The notes beneath the pieces were generated by a model that saw only the letters and a program-made list of their open reading frames with translations, did not search any database and was not told where the DNA came from. Positions 45,701 to 58,869 of a stretch of DNA of 64,000 bases are shown here, one piece after another (position 1 is the first letter of the stretch; each line of letters opens with the position of its first letter). Source of the stretch: Parelaphostrongylus tenuis. Taxonomy: Eukaryota; Nematoda; Chromadorea; Rhabditida; Metastrongylidae. A program made the translations under genes and the position numbers. The DNA is taken from the NCBI GenBank assembly GCA_019055375.1, contig JAHQIW010006223.1:62001-126000 (forward strand). The letters run 5' to 3'.

Positions 45701-45819
45701 TCCTTCCACTTCTGGTAAGTAGATAGCAAAACAAAGTTTTCGCAAATGGTGTTTTCGAGTACGAAAGTCGTCGCCTCCAAAGTTCGATAAAAACAACCAT
45801 ATACAATATTTTGTATGTA

Positions 45820-45860
45820 ATAATAAAATAAATAAATAAATAAATAATAAATAATAAATA
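45820..45860. repeat. TAAA/TAA microsatellite
   Basis: A run of AATAAA/TAAA units changing to AATAAT. Intergenic, no associated gene. Confidence 0.85.
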
Positions 45861-46689
45861 GCGCTTTCAACGTACTTTCAAACAAAACAAAGGAATTTGC
45901 ACTTCTTTGCTTTCGCCATCATTACACCAAAAAATAATTGAAGCAGCTTTGCACACCTAATACGTTTTCACGCGGGTGTTGATACGGACTTTAGTGTCCT
46001 TAAGCAGAAAAAATCTAGAATCTGTGAAGCATTTCCCAAAAGATATCTTCATTGAAAACAAAACATCGTTTACGAAAGCCCAAAAGTCGCGCTAAGTTTG
46101 ATAACATGCTTGAAATTTCAAAGGTCATCGCACTGGGAGGCGTTACTCTCTACCTGACGATGGCCTCTCCAAACCTTTGCAAGGATAGTTATATCTGTTT
46201 CTGTATCTTCTCCGTCATGTGCCTGTGTTCAATGCCTTTCTGACGAGATGTTTGTTTCATTTTCACGTTAAGCGACTAGATGTTCTTTCGGAAGAACACA
46301 AATATGTTTAAGAAAACACAAATATAAGTTCCCGTTCCGCGATGTATCTCCGCACAAATTGCGGAGATCAGGTGAATTGTACGTGAGCTCTTATAATCAC
46401 CGTCTCTACCGATGTGCACATCATGAAACTTTTTGCAGTACATACATAAATAGCCATACAGGCGACCGCGGACCAAGTGAAGCTTGAGAGAACTCGGCAT
46501 TACTTCAGTCATTTTCATTAATTTCTCTAAGCCTGTCCTATTCGAGCAGAGTTTCGTAGTTATACACCTTGTTTGAAGTGGAGGGTCGAATAAATAACAA
46601 ATTAATCTTCTTGTCGCTGTAGTTATCGTTCACAGGGAGAGGATGGAGCTATTTGTGCGCTAAATCTATCCTGAGCAGCTACACTTTCG

Positions 46690-47480
46690 TAGACATTGGA
46701 GATGGCTGTTTTGCGTATTAGCTTTAGGATGCTTCATTTGCTCTCATACTGTCCGTACGTGAGAAGAGTGAAAGAAAAGGTTATGAAACAGTGTGTTTTT
46801 GTTACTTGGCTTTCAATACCATTTTGTGGTGTAGCGGTTTATGGACAGATCGATCTAAATGTCTGCAAAATGGAAACCAGTTTTCTCAACTCTTCATTGA
46901 TGAACTTCATGTACTTTGACCGTGCGTTCAAAGAAGCATTACTCGTTTACTAGCGTGTTGGGTTACGATAAAGCAGTCATCGACGTACCTTTGGTAGATA
47001 AGTGGCCAGATTGACAGCGGGATTTCAGCTTCAAACATGATCGCGACGAAAAGGCTTGGGTTGCGGTCGTTGTCCCAGTCCCAGTCCTCTTTGTGCGCAA
47101 GATCTTTCGGACCATCTATAGAAAATGAGCAGCCCGAGCACTCGTCAAAATAAGTTATGAGTTGCTGAATCGAAAGATCTTACATGTTTATTGTTTATTG
47201 CTCGCTCTTGTTGCATAAGAAGCTCACGGATGGTTTGCAGCTTTGCGATAAAAAGTCATTCGACATGTTATTACAAATGGAGATACGTCGAGGGACTGCA
47301 CCACAAACGCGATGTTGAAACGCGTATTACGTAGCTATCCAGAAACTAGTAACTGGATGAGAGTTGAATTTGTAGACCAATGAATTTTGTCCGTGGGCCC
47401 ATCTACGTGTCTAATGTTGGCCCTAACTTTGAACCTTAGGGGATTGGCATACGCCGGATCATCGATGGATAGTAATTAGT
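46690..47480 (-). mobile_element. Penelope-like reverse-transcriptase remnant
   Basis: The minus strand near 46915-47020 encodes SIWPLIYQRYVDDCFIVTQ, the catalytic YVDD block of Penelope-type reverse transcriptases, followed by a decayed SENWFPFCRHLD segment (compare NxLPFLDV). Upstream the frame is heavily broken. No ends were identified. Confidence 0.7.
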
Positions 47481-48049
47481 AGAGGAAGACTCTGGTTAGT
47501 TTACATAAAGTTAACTTTAGAAATAAAATCTGCTGATCAGTGAATAGTCTAAATACATAGAATTCACCTGTGAAAAATCGAAAGAAAATTTACTTCTATT
47601 TCTGAACGTGCAAATCGACCTATTTGATAACGACTCTTACGAAGTGGTATCGGAAACCAAATAACAAAAATATCCTAGTTTATTACCTCCCCTCTTACCC
47701 CTCACATAGAGAAAGGGCGCTTTTTAAGAACAGGCTTCCAACAGACGTCGGTGTGTGTACTGGAAGAGAGCAGAGGGTATAATCCTTGAAATTCGCTAAG
47801 GAATTAGCCATCTCCAATAGCTACGGATCTCGTAATTCCTAGGCGTAGAGGAAGAGGGCATGACCCTTGTAATGACCCCCTCCCCTCCACTATGGGGTCA
47901 ACTGACAGTCCCAACGAAAGCAAATTCTCGTTCATCTTTCCTGTCGTTTCAAGCGAGATAAGTCTAAGTCTAAATCGTCTTTGTAAGGGGCAGGCTTAGA
48001 GAAATTACTAACGAATATCAAAATGACACTGAATATTCTGAGGTGTTAA

Positions 48050-48345
48050 CTAGTTCGTAGACGCTTGTAACACCGTCTACGTCAAACAAAAGATTGCAGA
48101 ACACGCCTCAACGGTAGAGCGGTGATTGCATGAGCACATCACAGTTTACTTAGCACTTGTAAAGCATGAGGCGACAAGTACATCGAGAAAATGGATAGGC
48201 TAGTCTGCGTACGTATAAAAGAATTTTCAGCTGATAACCGCATATGCGAATTGATCTCACAAGTGATTACACTTATGAAAGCTATAGTTATTATTTCGAC
48301 TTCGAAGTGCCATAACAGAGTACATGTATGGCTCAAAAATAATCA
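48050..48345 (+). mobile_element. Penelope-like GIY-YIG endonuclease remnant
   Basis: Plus strand: RLRQTKDCRTRLNGRAVIA, then a frameshifted KYIEKMDRLVCVRIKEFSA, matching the YIGETGRxLxVRIKEH signature of the Penelope endonuclease. The frame is broken by stops. It may derive from the same family as 12.6-14.3 kb but is opposite in strand to the reverse-transcriptase remnant at 46.7 kb. Confidence 0.65.
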
Positions 48346-49009
48346 TCAGGCATATCGAAATTTGAGCGTGGTCTCATGAAACACTCGAAACGAAAGTTAT
48401 TATACTTCACGACTACCAGCCAAGAGCAATCGAGTGTAAATCGGTGCCCATTTGGTGATTTCATCATTAAACGGTTCGTGTTAAACGTTCGTCGTTGGTT
48501 ACTCTATGTAAGGTGTGTATCCCCGGAGAACCAACTGAACGAAAAGGCACCGTGCAACTGACGAGGCTGGAAGGCGAAACACGTGTATTGCACTGTATAA
48601 GTGCCCATAAGAGACCTACACGAATAACTTAGAAATAAATATCAATAGTAATGGAAATTATATTCTTTTCTTGAAGAGCCTTTCAAGCGCTGTAGCACTA
48701 AAGTTAAAATTCTGTTTCACACGAATTGCGCATTATGGCACGTGCTTTCACAGAACAAAACTCTTCTCTTAGACATCTAGTGCCTTTTGATATCTTCAGA
48801 CCTGGTCAGTAAATGCTTATTACTTGGGAAGGCTTCCCACTGCGCAGCAGCAAAAAAAAACTTTTTGTGTTTCACACATGAATATTTTTAGCAGGACAGA
48901 GGCAGACTTATCCTTTCGATTATTTGTAACCACTCGATAACGTAGTTTCGGCGATTTCAACATTGTCCTCGTTTTGAAAAGATTATTTTTGTGTACCGTT
49001 ATCTCGAGT

Positions 49010-49327
49010 GTTTTGTTGAGACCACGCTCAAATTTTAATAGATCCTTCCATTATTATTTGAGCCAACATGTCATGTGGTCTGGTAAGGGGTCTTGTACAG
49101 TCCGATACACATGTTTCGTCCTGTCTTGTCAGTCGGGCAGAGCCCGTCTCTATCGATCTTTTTATAGTCAGTTCTCTCGGGAGCCCTACTCTCTCTAGAA
49201 AGAGTTATCGAAGACGAACGTTTTACACTCTATGTCATGTAAGGACGAAACACGTGTTTCGGGCTGTACAAGAGCCCTTATCAGACCACATGACAAGTTG
49301 GCTCAGATAATAATGAAAGGATCTATT
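49010..49327. repeat. Foldback repeat (CATGTCATGTGGTCT family), complete hairpin
   Basis: The left arm (49010-49135) reads CAACATGTCATGTGGTCTGG, then TGTACAGTCCGATACACATG. The right arm (about 49236-49325) is its inverse: AACACGTGTTTCGGGCTGTAC, split here as AACACGTGTTTC and GGGCTGTACAAG, then CAGACCACATGACAAG. Related single arms occur at 34.0, 34.5, 48.4-48.6 and 61.5-62.2 kb. Confidence 0.7.
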
Positions 49328-51114
49328 TTCGTGTAATGTAGCACGGATAATAAGATATAGCTTCCAACACTCCGCGCATTGCTGGTCGGCAAAGGGCATG
49401 TGAGTTACTGCAGATCGAAAGATCGCGTAGGCGCTATTAACATGTGGAATACTATTTTTATTATTGTAATCAGAGTTTTCTTCCGCTTTGGCGAAAATCT
49501 AGACAGAACGTATGACTCTGGTATTCGAAGATTGTCTCTAAACGTTCATACATCCTTCCTGCTTAGGCTTAGGCCCATCAGAAGAGTCTATTTGGCAATG
49601 TAAGATGAGAATGAAAATCCCAAATCTTAGAACGCCAACGTGAAGTTTTTCCTACAATCTTTGCGCGAAATTCAGGAATCTTTGCGAAACGAAAAAAAGC
49701 TTTTTGGTTTGAATAAATAACGAACGCCTGCGCAACAATGCTACAGGTGCTTGAAATACAATTTTACTTCGCATGCTACAGTATTGTAGAAAGACTTTTC
49801 AAATTTCAAATACATTTTTCAAAAATTTTGAGGTCTAAGTTCTCGAATGATTGCTAGCAGTCTATGGAAAGAGCTTTCTTCAATGGAACATAAGCGCACA
49901 CGCGTGCGATACATAGCCTTTTCTAGTGCTACACTTCTCTAAGGAGCAAGGAGAAAAAGAGTATAATTTTTGTCTTTTGAAGATTCAAGCCTTTGGCAGA
50001 TTACTGATCTAGTAGAAAGACTTTGCACAGCAAAGAAGCTCTTTCAAAGATCTTTGCCCTACAACAAAAAAAAATCGAGTTTTAGAGCGTTCTTCCATTT
50101 GCTATAAGAGCGGAAAGAAAAGCACATTGTATCCTCAAAGTTTTCTTCTCATACAGAGATATATACATTCTTCAAAAGCGTGTGACGGCTAAAAAAATTG
50201 CAGCGTGTTGAAGTGTTTGAATATAACTAATAATGCTTCCAAAACAGAGAAGAAATCTCCAGTTGAATAACAAAAATCGCGCACCCTCGAATCGCGGTGC
50301 ACGCAGCTATTTCCACTGCCACCTCAAAAGGTTGCAATTTTCGTACTCATTTGAAAACTTTTTCTTCATCTAGAGCAAATTCCGAGTCTTCCACAATTCC
50401 GAAAAAGATTTCGTTTTATAGTTCCATAGGTATTGGCATTTGAATTTGATGTAAAATACCAAATAAAGCCGCTATGAAGTCCAAGCTGGACGGACTGCTT
50501 CAAGTATGAAAATCAATCTTTTTGCTCTTCAACACTTTATGAGAACCTTTTTGGAAATCAAGTTAAGTTCGAGAATCAAAGAGATTTAAGCTATAAAATG
50601 ATCATTGAATTGTTTTGCAAACCCGGTAAAAGCCAAACACAGACCGTACCTGAGCGAAAAATACGCGCCAATTGCGTAACGTAATTTTCTCTTCGCGATT
50701 ACTACAGCACAAAAAAAAATTTCAAAAAGAATTTATATTGGAGTTATCGTTTTTCAAGCTATCGACTGACTTCTGAACTCTAGTGAAAGAGTTCTGTTTG
50801 GCGAAAAGCATATAACACAAGTGCAAAACACACTACATTCTACGGAGGCAAAGCCTCGTTGCTACAGCACATCGTAGAAGCCTCTTCATATAACAAGCCC
50901 TGTGTTCGATTTGTCATTTTTCAGCTATTTAGCACCTGCTAAAATTTTGGTAGAAAATTCGATTTCGACGGGAAATTTCGAGAACGTTAGTTAACCACTT
51001 TTGGCACACTTGGTCCCTAAGGGGTTTACTTAATGAGCACTGGTGATGATAGTTACAATGAGCGAAAAATTATACCAACTGATTCTGATGCCATTACAGC
51101 AGCAAATAATACAT

Positions 51115-51120
51115 TTTATT
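51115..51120 (-). other. Possible polyadenylation signal for the desaturase gene
   Basis: AATAAA on the minus strand about 148 nt beyond the TGA stop at 51268. Confidence 0.45.
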
Positions 51121-51267
51121 CACTAAAGAACTATTTCCTTTCATACACTCAGTCCATTAAAATGCGACAGTAAGAACTCGTTCTATTATGTTAACAAAGT
51201 AGACGCGAGATAACTTTGCTCGAGATGTTCAGAAAAATTCATTTAAATTGAAGACATTCATCATCCG

Positions 51268-54200
51268 TCATAAGAACGCTTTGCCACGTATAGATGGATC
51301 TCCGTGCTTTTCGCATTGTCGCTGAATGACAGCATCTGAGAACGACTTACGATCGTAAACGAGACCGAGTGCTGCACAAACGTCAATGAAGAGTTTGGTC
51401 CAGTTAAACTTGAGCGAGTATTCTGAGGTGCGGTAATCCTGAATGTGTGTAGTTGGAAATTGCATTACATTGTTTCCACCTTTTCATCAACAATTATTGG
51501 GATGCTCTAATGCTCTTCCATATCAATAATTAAGCCGGTCAATCTTCAAGCCCCGTAGCGCATATCAAAGAAGAAAAGGGCTAGAGGTGGAACAAGAATG
51601 ATCATGTATTTTTCTTAAGACGGAAGCGAGTGATGAGCGTTTTGCCTTCATACATCGCATTTGAATGAAAAATCGTACAACGAATCATATTTAGGCAAAT
51701 ATGTAAACATGATAATAAGAATGTGTAGATTATATCCCAGGTTGCCCAACAGAGTGAAAATCTTGCCACTAAAGGCTCACAATGACTATGATTCACATAA
51801 ACTCGATGCTCACAGGCACTGCAGATGCGATGGTAGAGCTATGATAAGTCATCACTTAATGCATTGTCCAGAGACAGTGGGGCCTTGAAAAAGTAGATGT
51901 CTATGCGATCCTCTTTTTCGTGCCCATCAAGCTGACGTAACTTATTTACTATTACTTCGCGAAACAAAAATTAATGAAAGCTTTATTCTGCGAGTTTCAA
52001 TGCTTTTATCCATAAATCATTCAAAATGAAGAAAAGTGTACCTGAGGGAACGTGTGATGGAAATTGTGACCTCCCTCGCCCATGGCGGATACTGTGGTCC
52101 ACACAGATTCCACCGGTGATATATTTTTGTCATACGGCTTGAATCCAAACCTAGAGGAATGATTTAAATTATTTCAATATCCATAAAGCGGTTCCATTTA
52201 ATCTAAGTTATTCCGCATCCATTTAGCTTCGCCAAAGTCTCAAAACTTTTTCTTCAAAATTTAAGACGGTCCACATACATAGAAACTCTTCATTTGATCA
52301 TTTATAATGAGCAAAATGTCACATGCTCAATTCTGCTCTCGTGGCTACACAAAAATATGAAATACTGTGCGCTCACAGTGCAATAACAAAACAAGTATAT
52401 TTTCGCCCATAACGAGCTTGAATCAAAATCGGTTGACCTACAACAAAAAAAAACGAACCAATGAGCAGCACTGTTTATCAACCAGGTGGCGTGCAATAGA
52501 AGACAGTAGCGCAGTAGTCCGGCTGTATAGAACGCAACGTACACCGATTCACCCCAGAATTTTGCCGGAATCGCAGTCGGTAGTAGAAAACAGAAAATGA
52601 GAACTAGAGGTTTATAGTACCTAGAGTAGATGCAAGGGGTTAGAAATCTTTTTTTGTCAATTTTTGACATTTAGAACCTCATACATACTTCCTCTGGAAT
52701 GTGCAAACTGGATCGGCAAATAGATCGCTTAAATCTAGCTTTTTTCCGTGGTTCTTAACCTAAAAGCATCAAATTTCACATGAATCTACTTTATTAAGAA
52801 TTGAGATCACCCATTCGTAACACTACTTGTGGATGTTTTCGCACTAGTAGCCATCCCATATGGGCGAAAAAGAATCCACGTCTCGTGTTGTGCGGATCGG
52901 CATCAGTATCTGTCCATTTGTGATGACAACGATGATCACGAGCCCATTCGATAATGTCGTTCTAGAAATGAACAAATTAGAAGGATAATAATAAAGCGAG
53001 ATTTAAAAGCTCTAACGTGGTAAGATTTCATAAACATACCCACTGATGTAGAGTTATGTGCAAAACTTTCGCGTCAGACGGGACTCGAACCCACATCTCA
53101 CTCTATCCGAGAGCGTGTGCTCTAACCCGTTGCACTATTGGCGCCAATTTTACACATCCTTCTTTCTACGCTACAACGCATCCCGGATAGAGTGAGATGT
53201 GAGTTCGAGTCCCGCCTGACACGAAAGTTTTGCACATCACTCTACATCACTGGGAATGATAAAGCGTTCGGGGTAGGTCAATCTTTTATGGATGGGAAGA
53301 TATCAATCTGCTATCCTAAAAAGATGAAAAACTAGGTTAATTTGAGATCAAAGCAATAGGTTTTAATGAAATCGGACAGTGTCCTATGCAGCACCTATGG
53401 CAGAGTAGACTTTCTCGTGCAAGTTTCCTGTTTTCTCACATATCCACTTGTACCATAGTAATGTAAAATGTTTAAATATATCAATATAGAAAACACCTTC
53501 GCTCAGTAATAAAATTATGGGTAGTAAGACAGTTTATATAACGAGTGAAAACTTTTATAAATGTGCGTTTATGACATATAATGCGTACACAAGGAAGACC
53601 AGAAAATAGAGATCTTTTCATGAACATCCTAAAAGAGGAGCAGAGTAACGCAGTAGTTAGGCTGTAGTGTATCATTTAGCAAGGTGATAAGCAAGGTTCT
53701 TGTTCAATTTCTTGCACCAACTTTCTCTTTCGATCAGTCAATTGGGAACAGCTTATCTCGGCTACCTCCAAGATGAGGGAAGATTCGTCTTGACCTCTAT
53801 TCTATGACATTCATAAATAATACAAAATCCTCAAGCAGCAACAAAAACGGCATAAGATTTGCCCGAAGGTTTTATGAACGCGAGGATACGAACAGAGTGC
53901 ATGAAGTGCTGAGATCCGCACAGTAAGCTGTGGTGACGAGTCGCGTTTGAAAAATATTTTTCAAAAATTTTTGCTTTCCAAATCTCGTGGAAGAGAAAAA
54001 TCTCATCTTTGGGCTTTTCTTACACGTGATAAAAACGAATAAGGAAGGATATTGTTGGTTGGAATTAGACGGCGATCTACGAGAGAATCAGTAGGGGACA
54101 TTGGATATACTCCTTTCCTGAGAATTCCATATATCATAAGAAGTAGGGTGAATCTTTGCTTCGCATATGTACACCTTCGATCATCGATGATCCGCTGAGA

Positions 54201-57200
54201 TCATCGCGATGGTGTATGAATCAGATAAAGATTAAACAAAAAATATTCGAGATGACTTTTCAATCTTCAATGATTTCGCTGACATTTGAATAACATTTTT
54301 GATAGGTTTCACCAGCATAATTTATTTGAGAATCTAGACTAACCTGTAAAGCTGAAGTGTTCATGATCATCAACAGAATACGTAGAGGTAGTTTGGCCCT
54401 GAAAGAACGGTGAGACCAAAGGCGATGTGCACCGGCGGTAATACCGAGACCACCAAAAATGTACAAGAACACCACTGAAATTCCAGTATCAGTGAGATTT
54501 TTATGCCATAAATGCTTACTCCAGCAATTTTTTATAACGGTTTAGTATAAGTGTCATTATGTTTCCTGACTGTCTTGAGAACTGCATCGTTGTAATTGAT
54601 AATAAATTTGTTTTTATCTATCTTTGCCTGATCTATTTGATGCGACTTTTCTCTTCATCAAAATCTTTTTTCGTCTAACGTGTTATTTTCTTTCGTGTAT
54701 ATTTTCATGACCATGCGCTGTAAACGCCTTGCGTTATTCTTCAATTCCATTTCTTTTTCAAGTTTTCGATTACAATTATTTGCTTAAGGCATTCAAATGT
54801 AAATGAAACACATAGTTTGTTATCAGTCCCTTCTCTGGGAATTGAAATATTCCAGTCGAGGAACAAACACCATATTTGCCTAAGAGGGCAAAGGTGGTAC
54901 ATGATAGCCCAAACACAAATTAATTCACTTCTGGGACGGTAGGAATGGGTTCGAATGTATGGCGCTTCTACAAGGAATTAATCGGTCCACATACAATCTA
55001 TTTTCTGATACCCTGGCTTTTATGAGCTTTCACTACATTCTACACAATTTATAGCCACACTTGAAATTCAAATTATATTTCTTATGAGGGCGATACCAGT
55101 TCAATACTCAACAACACGAAACAGAAGTAAATTGAAGGATGCCTGAAAAAAACTCGCTGACGATCGATTCCAAAATTTTTTAAAATGAAAGCCTCGGTGT
55201 AACAAATTTCATTTGGCATCTCCATTATTTCATTAGGCAAATCTCATGTAGAGTAATGTGAATCCTAATTGGGATTTCAGGAATCAAGTTCAGACGTGCC
55301 CACTATATGGTCTCATTGAAGTGCATTGCACTGAGTTTAAATAAATAAATACAACTATAAATAAATAGATAAAATAGATAAACGGAAAAATATATGTGCA
55401 CGTCTATACACTCTGCCTTTGTAAACGAACTTTTTGTGATCGGAAGAATTTTTTGAGCTTGAAAGCTATTTTTCGGTAGAGCTATATTATTCTTCAAGGG
55501 ATAATTGAGATCATAGTGTCAATATACGTAACAGCATCATTAGGTTGCGTGTAAAGCAGCGGTTAGAGTTGCACTGCACTACCCACGTGGTCGCGGGTTC
55601 AATCGTACGCCGCAGGCTACAAATCACTCCGTTTCTCTGAGGTAAGGAAATTAATACCAGACTTGTCTGGAAGGATAGCAACACTATCGAGATACGTTGG
55701 TACACTAATGACCCCTAGCACCTTTCGATTACATCTAACACATGGTAATCGCTCAAGAATCTAAAAGTACTGTAAAGTTTTTAACGAACTGTACTTTTCT
55801 TAATTTAAAGCTTGCACGAGATCGATACTTCTTTCCCTAAAAACATGATGGCTAACGTTTCCTTCTTGAGCTAAAAGTATTCTTCCCCTGAACACCTTAA
55901 CACCTTGTCGTGTAGTTCTGTAGTATGTCCCATAATGTTTGCCATTTTTTTGCTCAAGGAAGATAACAACATTCTTAAAACGACCATGAGAATAAAGCGT
56001 CTTCCGGTCAATGGCTTGGCACGTATAAATCTGACTACTGATAAGAGAACACATTGTAGTTCTATTTTTTGAGGAATCCATGAGATGACCTTGAAATAGC
56101 TACTCATTACCACATTTCAATGTCGTGAATGGCCTGCGTGCAATGAGGCTGTCAGAGGTGCACCACAAGAAAATATCATACATAATTCGATTCCATGCTC
56201 AAGATTAACCAAATCCTCCACTCATGCGATTTCAATGAATGGGTAGCAGAATTGTCAGTGTGTGGGTAAAAGACATCAAGATTATAACAATGAGTTACTG
56301 CAATAAATCACTAAGTAGTAGCCAAATCTGCATTCATTCTTACTTATACGATGTTAGATGAAATAAAACGAACGGCGCTTTTCTACGAGATTATTCATCG
56401 CTGAACGCTCATTTTATGCTTTTATATTTAACTACCTCTTGTTTATGATATAAAAATATGTAACACTTGAAACTATATCGAATGAAAAACTCACGCCATG
56501 CTAGCGTCTGCCATTTCGCTTCGAAAATCACCTGATAGAGGCCGATCAGGCTACCGACGTGCAATGCAGCGAATAACGCCACATTTCGATAAACCACTTT
56601 CGTTTTGTAGTTGTACTAAACTCAGATAAAACGTTTGAACACTCTTTCTTCTCGGTGTTTCCTTATCTAAAGGGTGCGTAGGAATGTGTTTGTTGGATTA
56701 GGATAAACATTGGAGCTTTTGACTAAATCTGGTGAAATGAAGTGAATTCAGAAACATCATGTTATTCTCCACCTAAAGCCTGATGTAAATTATGCCGAAA
56801 AGTGCCATTTCAGTTCGCACCCCATAATGACCTATATGTTGCTATATTAAGAACAAAACAGGAAAATACGGGTACGTAAGAATCCAGCCTACGATTTCGT
56901 TAGGCTCTGCAAACAATGAAACCCTACTCCTAAGTCCTGTTTTGTACTGACAAATAATCTCAAGCAAAATCAAAAAGCATGGATTTTTCTTGACCTTTGG
57001 AAAAGGACCTTTTTATTATGTATCCTTCTTATTCATCCAACACTAATCTTAGACTACCCGTGAAAACGACAAAGAAGTGGCATGCTATCGTGAGGCATCG
57101 AATTCTCCAAAATAATTTTGCTAACAGTCAGCAGAATCATAACCGGTGTTGAAACGGGTACAATTCTGTTCAAAATTAAACCGGTGTTGGGCTGGGGATG

Positions 57201-57696
57201 GTGAGGTAATGCAGCCAATCAGGACGAGAGGTGGGCGCTTCGATCTCTTTCCAAGCTCTACTGCAAGCCACTTGGGAACATCTTAACTCGCATAATTTTG
57301 AGATTGTAACAAAAATCAACCCGGTTAGCGTTCTACGACAAATATGACGATAAGGGATTTCAAGCAGCAACCGTAACAATGAGCAAAACTCGAAAGCTTT
57401 CTGGAGTATAAAAGCGCAAGCAGACGAAGTGAATGCAAGAAGAGCTCGGATCGTCCGAGTATGTGTGATAGCGGGTCATGTAGAAAAAAAAAATTATTTT
57501 TTGATCGCCGTTACTCGAAATAAACAAACGTGTTGGAAAAGAAAAAAATGTCTCTTTTATGTAATAATGGTTAACACACCTTCTTGCTCTCTTCTTGAAG
57601 TTTTTCGACTTCGTCAAATTCAGCGGCAAGAAACTGTTCAGAGATGATTTTATCAACAGCTGATTCCTTCGATATTATCCTTTTTGAGATCGTCAT
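51268..57696 (-). CDS. Stearoyl-CoA (delta-9) fatty acid desaturase
   Basis: Complete gene of the fat-5/6/7 family, eight exons: 57580-57696, 56495-56615, 54344-54474, 52827-52961, 52689-52759, 52459-52620, 52042-52150 and 51268-51438. They join in phases 0, 1, 0, 0, 2, 2 and 0 to give 338 aa, close to C. elegans FAT-6. This ER-membrane di-iron enzyme introduces the first double bond into stearoyl- or palmitoyl-CoA, using cytochrome b5. The three histidine boxes are present: AGAHRLWSH, DHRCHHKWTD and GGHNFHHTFPQDYR, plus the NSAAHWFGFKPYD segment supplying a further iron ligand. Hydrophobic segments surround VALFAALHVGSLIGLY, VFLYIFGGLGITAG, VLIFCFLLPT and AFYTAGLLRYC. The ATG at 57696 follows GTTATAG, a plausible trans-splice acceptor. 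The KAFL C-terminus has no obvious retrieval signal. Which of fat-5, -6 or -7 it matches cannot be told here. Confidence 0.96.
53071..53144 (-). repeat. tRNA-derived SINE, family B, with inverted partial partner at 53178-53251
   Basis: The minus strand gives a 74-nt tRNA-like head: GCGCCAATAGTGCAACGGG, AGAGCAC, then T arm GTGGGTTCGAGTCCCG, closing TGACGC. The tail is GAAAGTTTTGCACATAACTC then TACATCAGTGG. From 53178 a second copy, plus strand and 5'-truncated, repeats GATAGAGTGAGATGTGAG, TTCGAGTCCCGCCTGAC and the tail. Together they form a hairpin inside intron 3 of the desaturase gene. Confidence 0.7.
55530..55700 (+). repeat. tRNA-derived SINE, family C-like
   Basis: GCAGCGGTTAGAGTTGCACTG (split as GCAGCGGTTAGAG and TTGCACTG) is A-box-like and CGCGGGTTCAATCGTACGCC carries a B box. 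The body has CAGACTTGTCTGGAAGGAT, the module shared with 32676 and 58870. It lies in intron 2 of the desaturase gene. Confidence 0.65.
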
Positions 57697-58869
57697 CCTA
57701 TAACAAGAAATTCAATATGAATTTTCACGCGAAGCTGTAGAAAGGGAACTAACAGTGAAGTCAAAAAACTCGATTATGGATAGGAAGGGAGAAAATAGGA
57801 TGGAATGAGTACTCAACTGGAAAAATGCTAATTATCAACGAAAAAAATCTTGTCTAGTGGAAATGAAGAACTCTAGTTAATTTTGGCTCTTCGTCATATT
57901 CAGTGTTTCGTATTTGAAATAAATTAAGACACTCATCACGAACTCGTTCGTTAGCGTCAGAAGTCAAGAAAAAAAAATGCTTGCTTTTCTCCAGAAGCAT
58001 CTATGTGTAGCGTAGAACGATAGCAGTAAGGTTGGCAGTAGACAATGTTGTTGCAAAAATTTGGCTTCCTATAGGTGTAGAAGTCGTGATCATCTTCTAC
58101 TCCTTACATAACAATTAAAACAAAAGCACACAATAAAAAAAGCAATCCAGTTATTAGACCTATTCCAGTGAAGTAGTAATTTTTGATGGCAAGGACAGAT
58201 ATAAACTATTAGGCTGATTAGTAGCACTCTGGCAGTTCCGAAGCTATGGACCAACTATAAGGGTGAAGCATTTTTAAGTGCTTTCATGAGACCTTTATCA
58301 GATAACGCCACATCAAAATACGATCATTCTGCTGACAGATGGATTGTGAAGTTACATAGCTAATTCAATTTCTGGAGTTAAAGATGATCGGTCGTCGTTA
58401 GTGTCACTGCTGACTGTCGGTCTTTTATACTGGTTTTATCTACCAAAAATGGCCATCAAGTAGCCCTGCTGAGGGTTTCAAAACACTTGTATGACTCATC
58501 CAATCAATCACTGAATTACAAAACCTGCACCATTAACGTTTCGCTCTGCGTTGTCGTACACTGCAGCTAGTAATAGGACTCTAAACTGCAGAAAAAAGGA
58601 TTCAGTTCCGTTGTAGGGGCTCACTTCGATTCCAGTGCTTTTTTTTTGTCGTAGCCTGACAGATGTGGCTAAGTGCATATTTGGTCCACGCAGTAATTTG
58701 AGAGGGTGCCTAGTTAGTTTTTATTTTCGTTTACATGTCCGATTCTATATTGTTGACTTGGAAAAATATAATGGCTCTGGCCTTTTACCCGCCCTTAAAC
58801 GCCACGCGGGTCTTAGGAAGGTTGTTGCCCGTTCTTCTACGCATACGGAATTTAGTTAATAATTTATCC

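Larger units (their letters stand above)
43339..51267. other. Intergenic region, repeats only
   Basis: About 8 kb between the dehydrogenase start and the desaturase stop. I saw no gene. It contains AT and TAAA microsatellites, a mariner remnant (45.3 kb), Penelope remnants (46.7-47.5 and 48.05-48.35 kb), a foldback repeat (49.0-49.3 kb) and old MITE sequence (49.7-51.0 kb). A possible trans-splice acceptor for the dehydrogenase mRNA (TTTATTGATAG on the minus strand, 43352-43362) lies 13 nt before its ATG. Confidence 0.55.
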
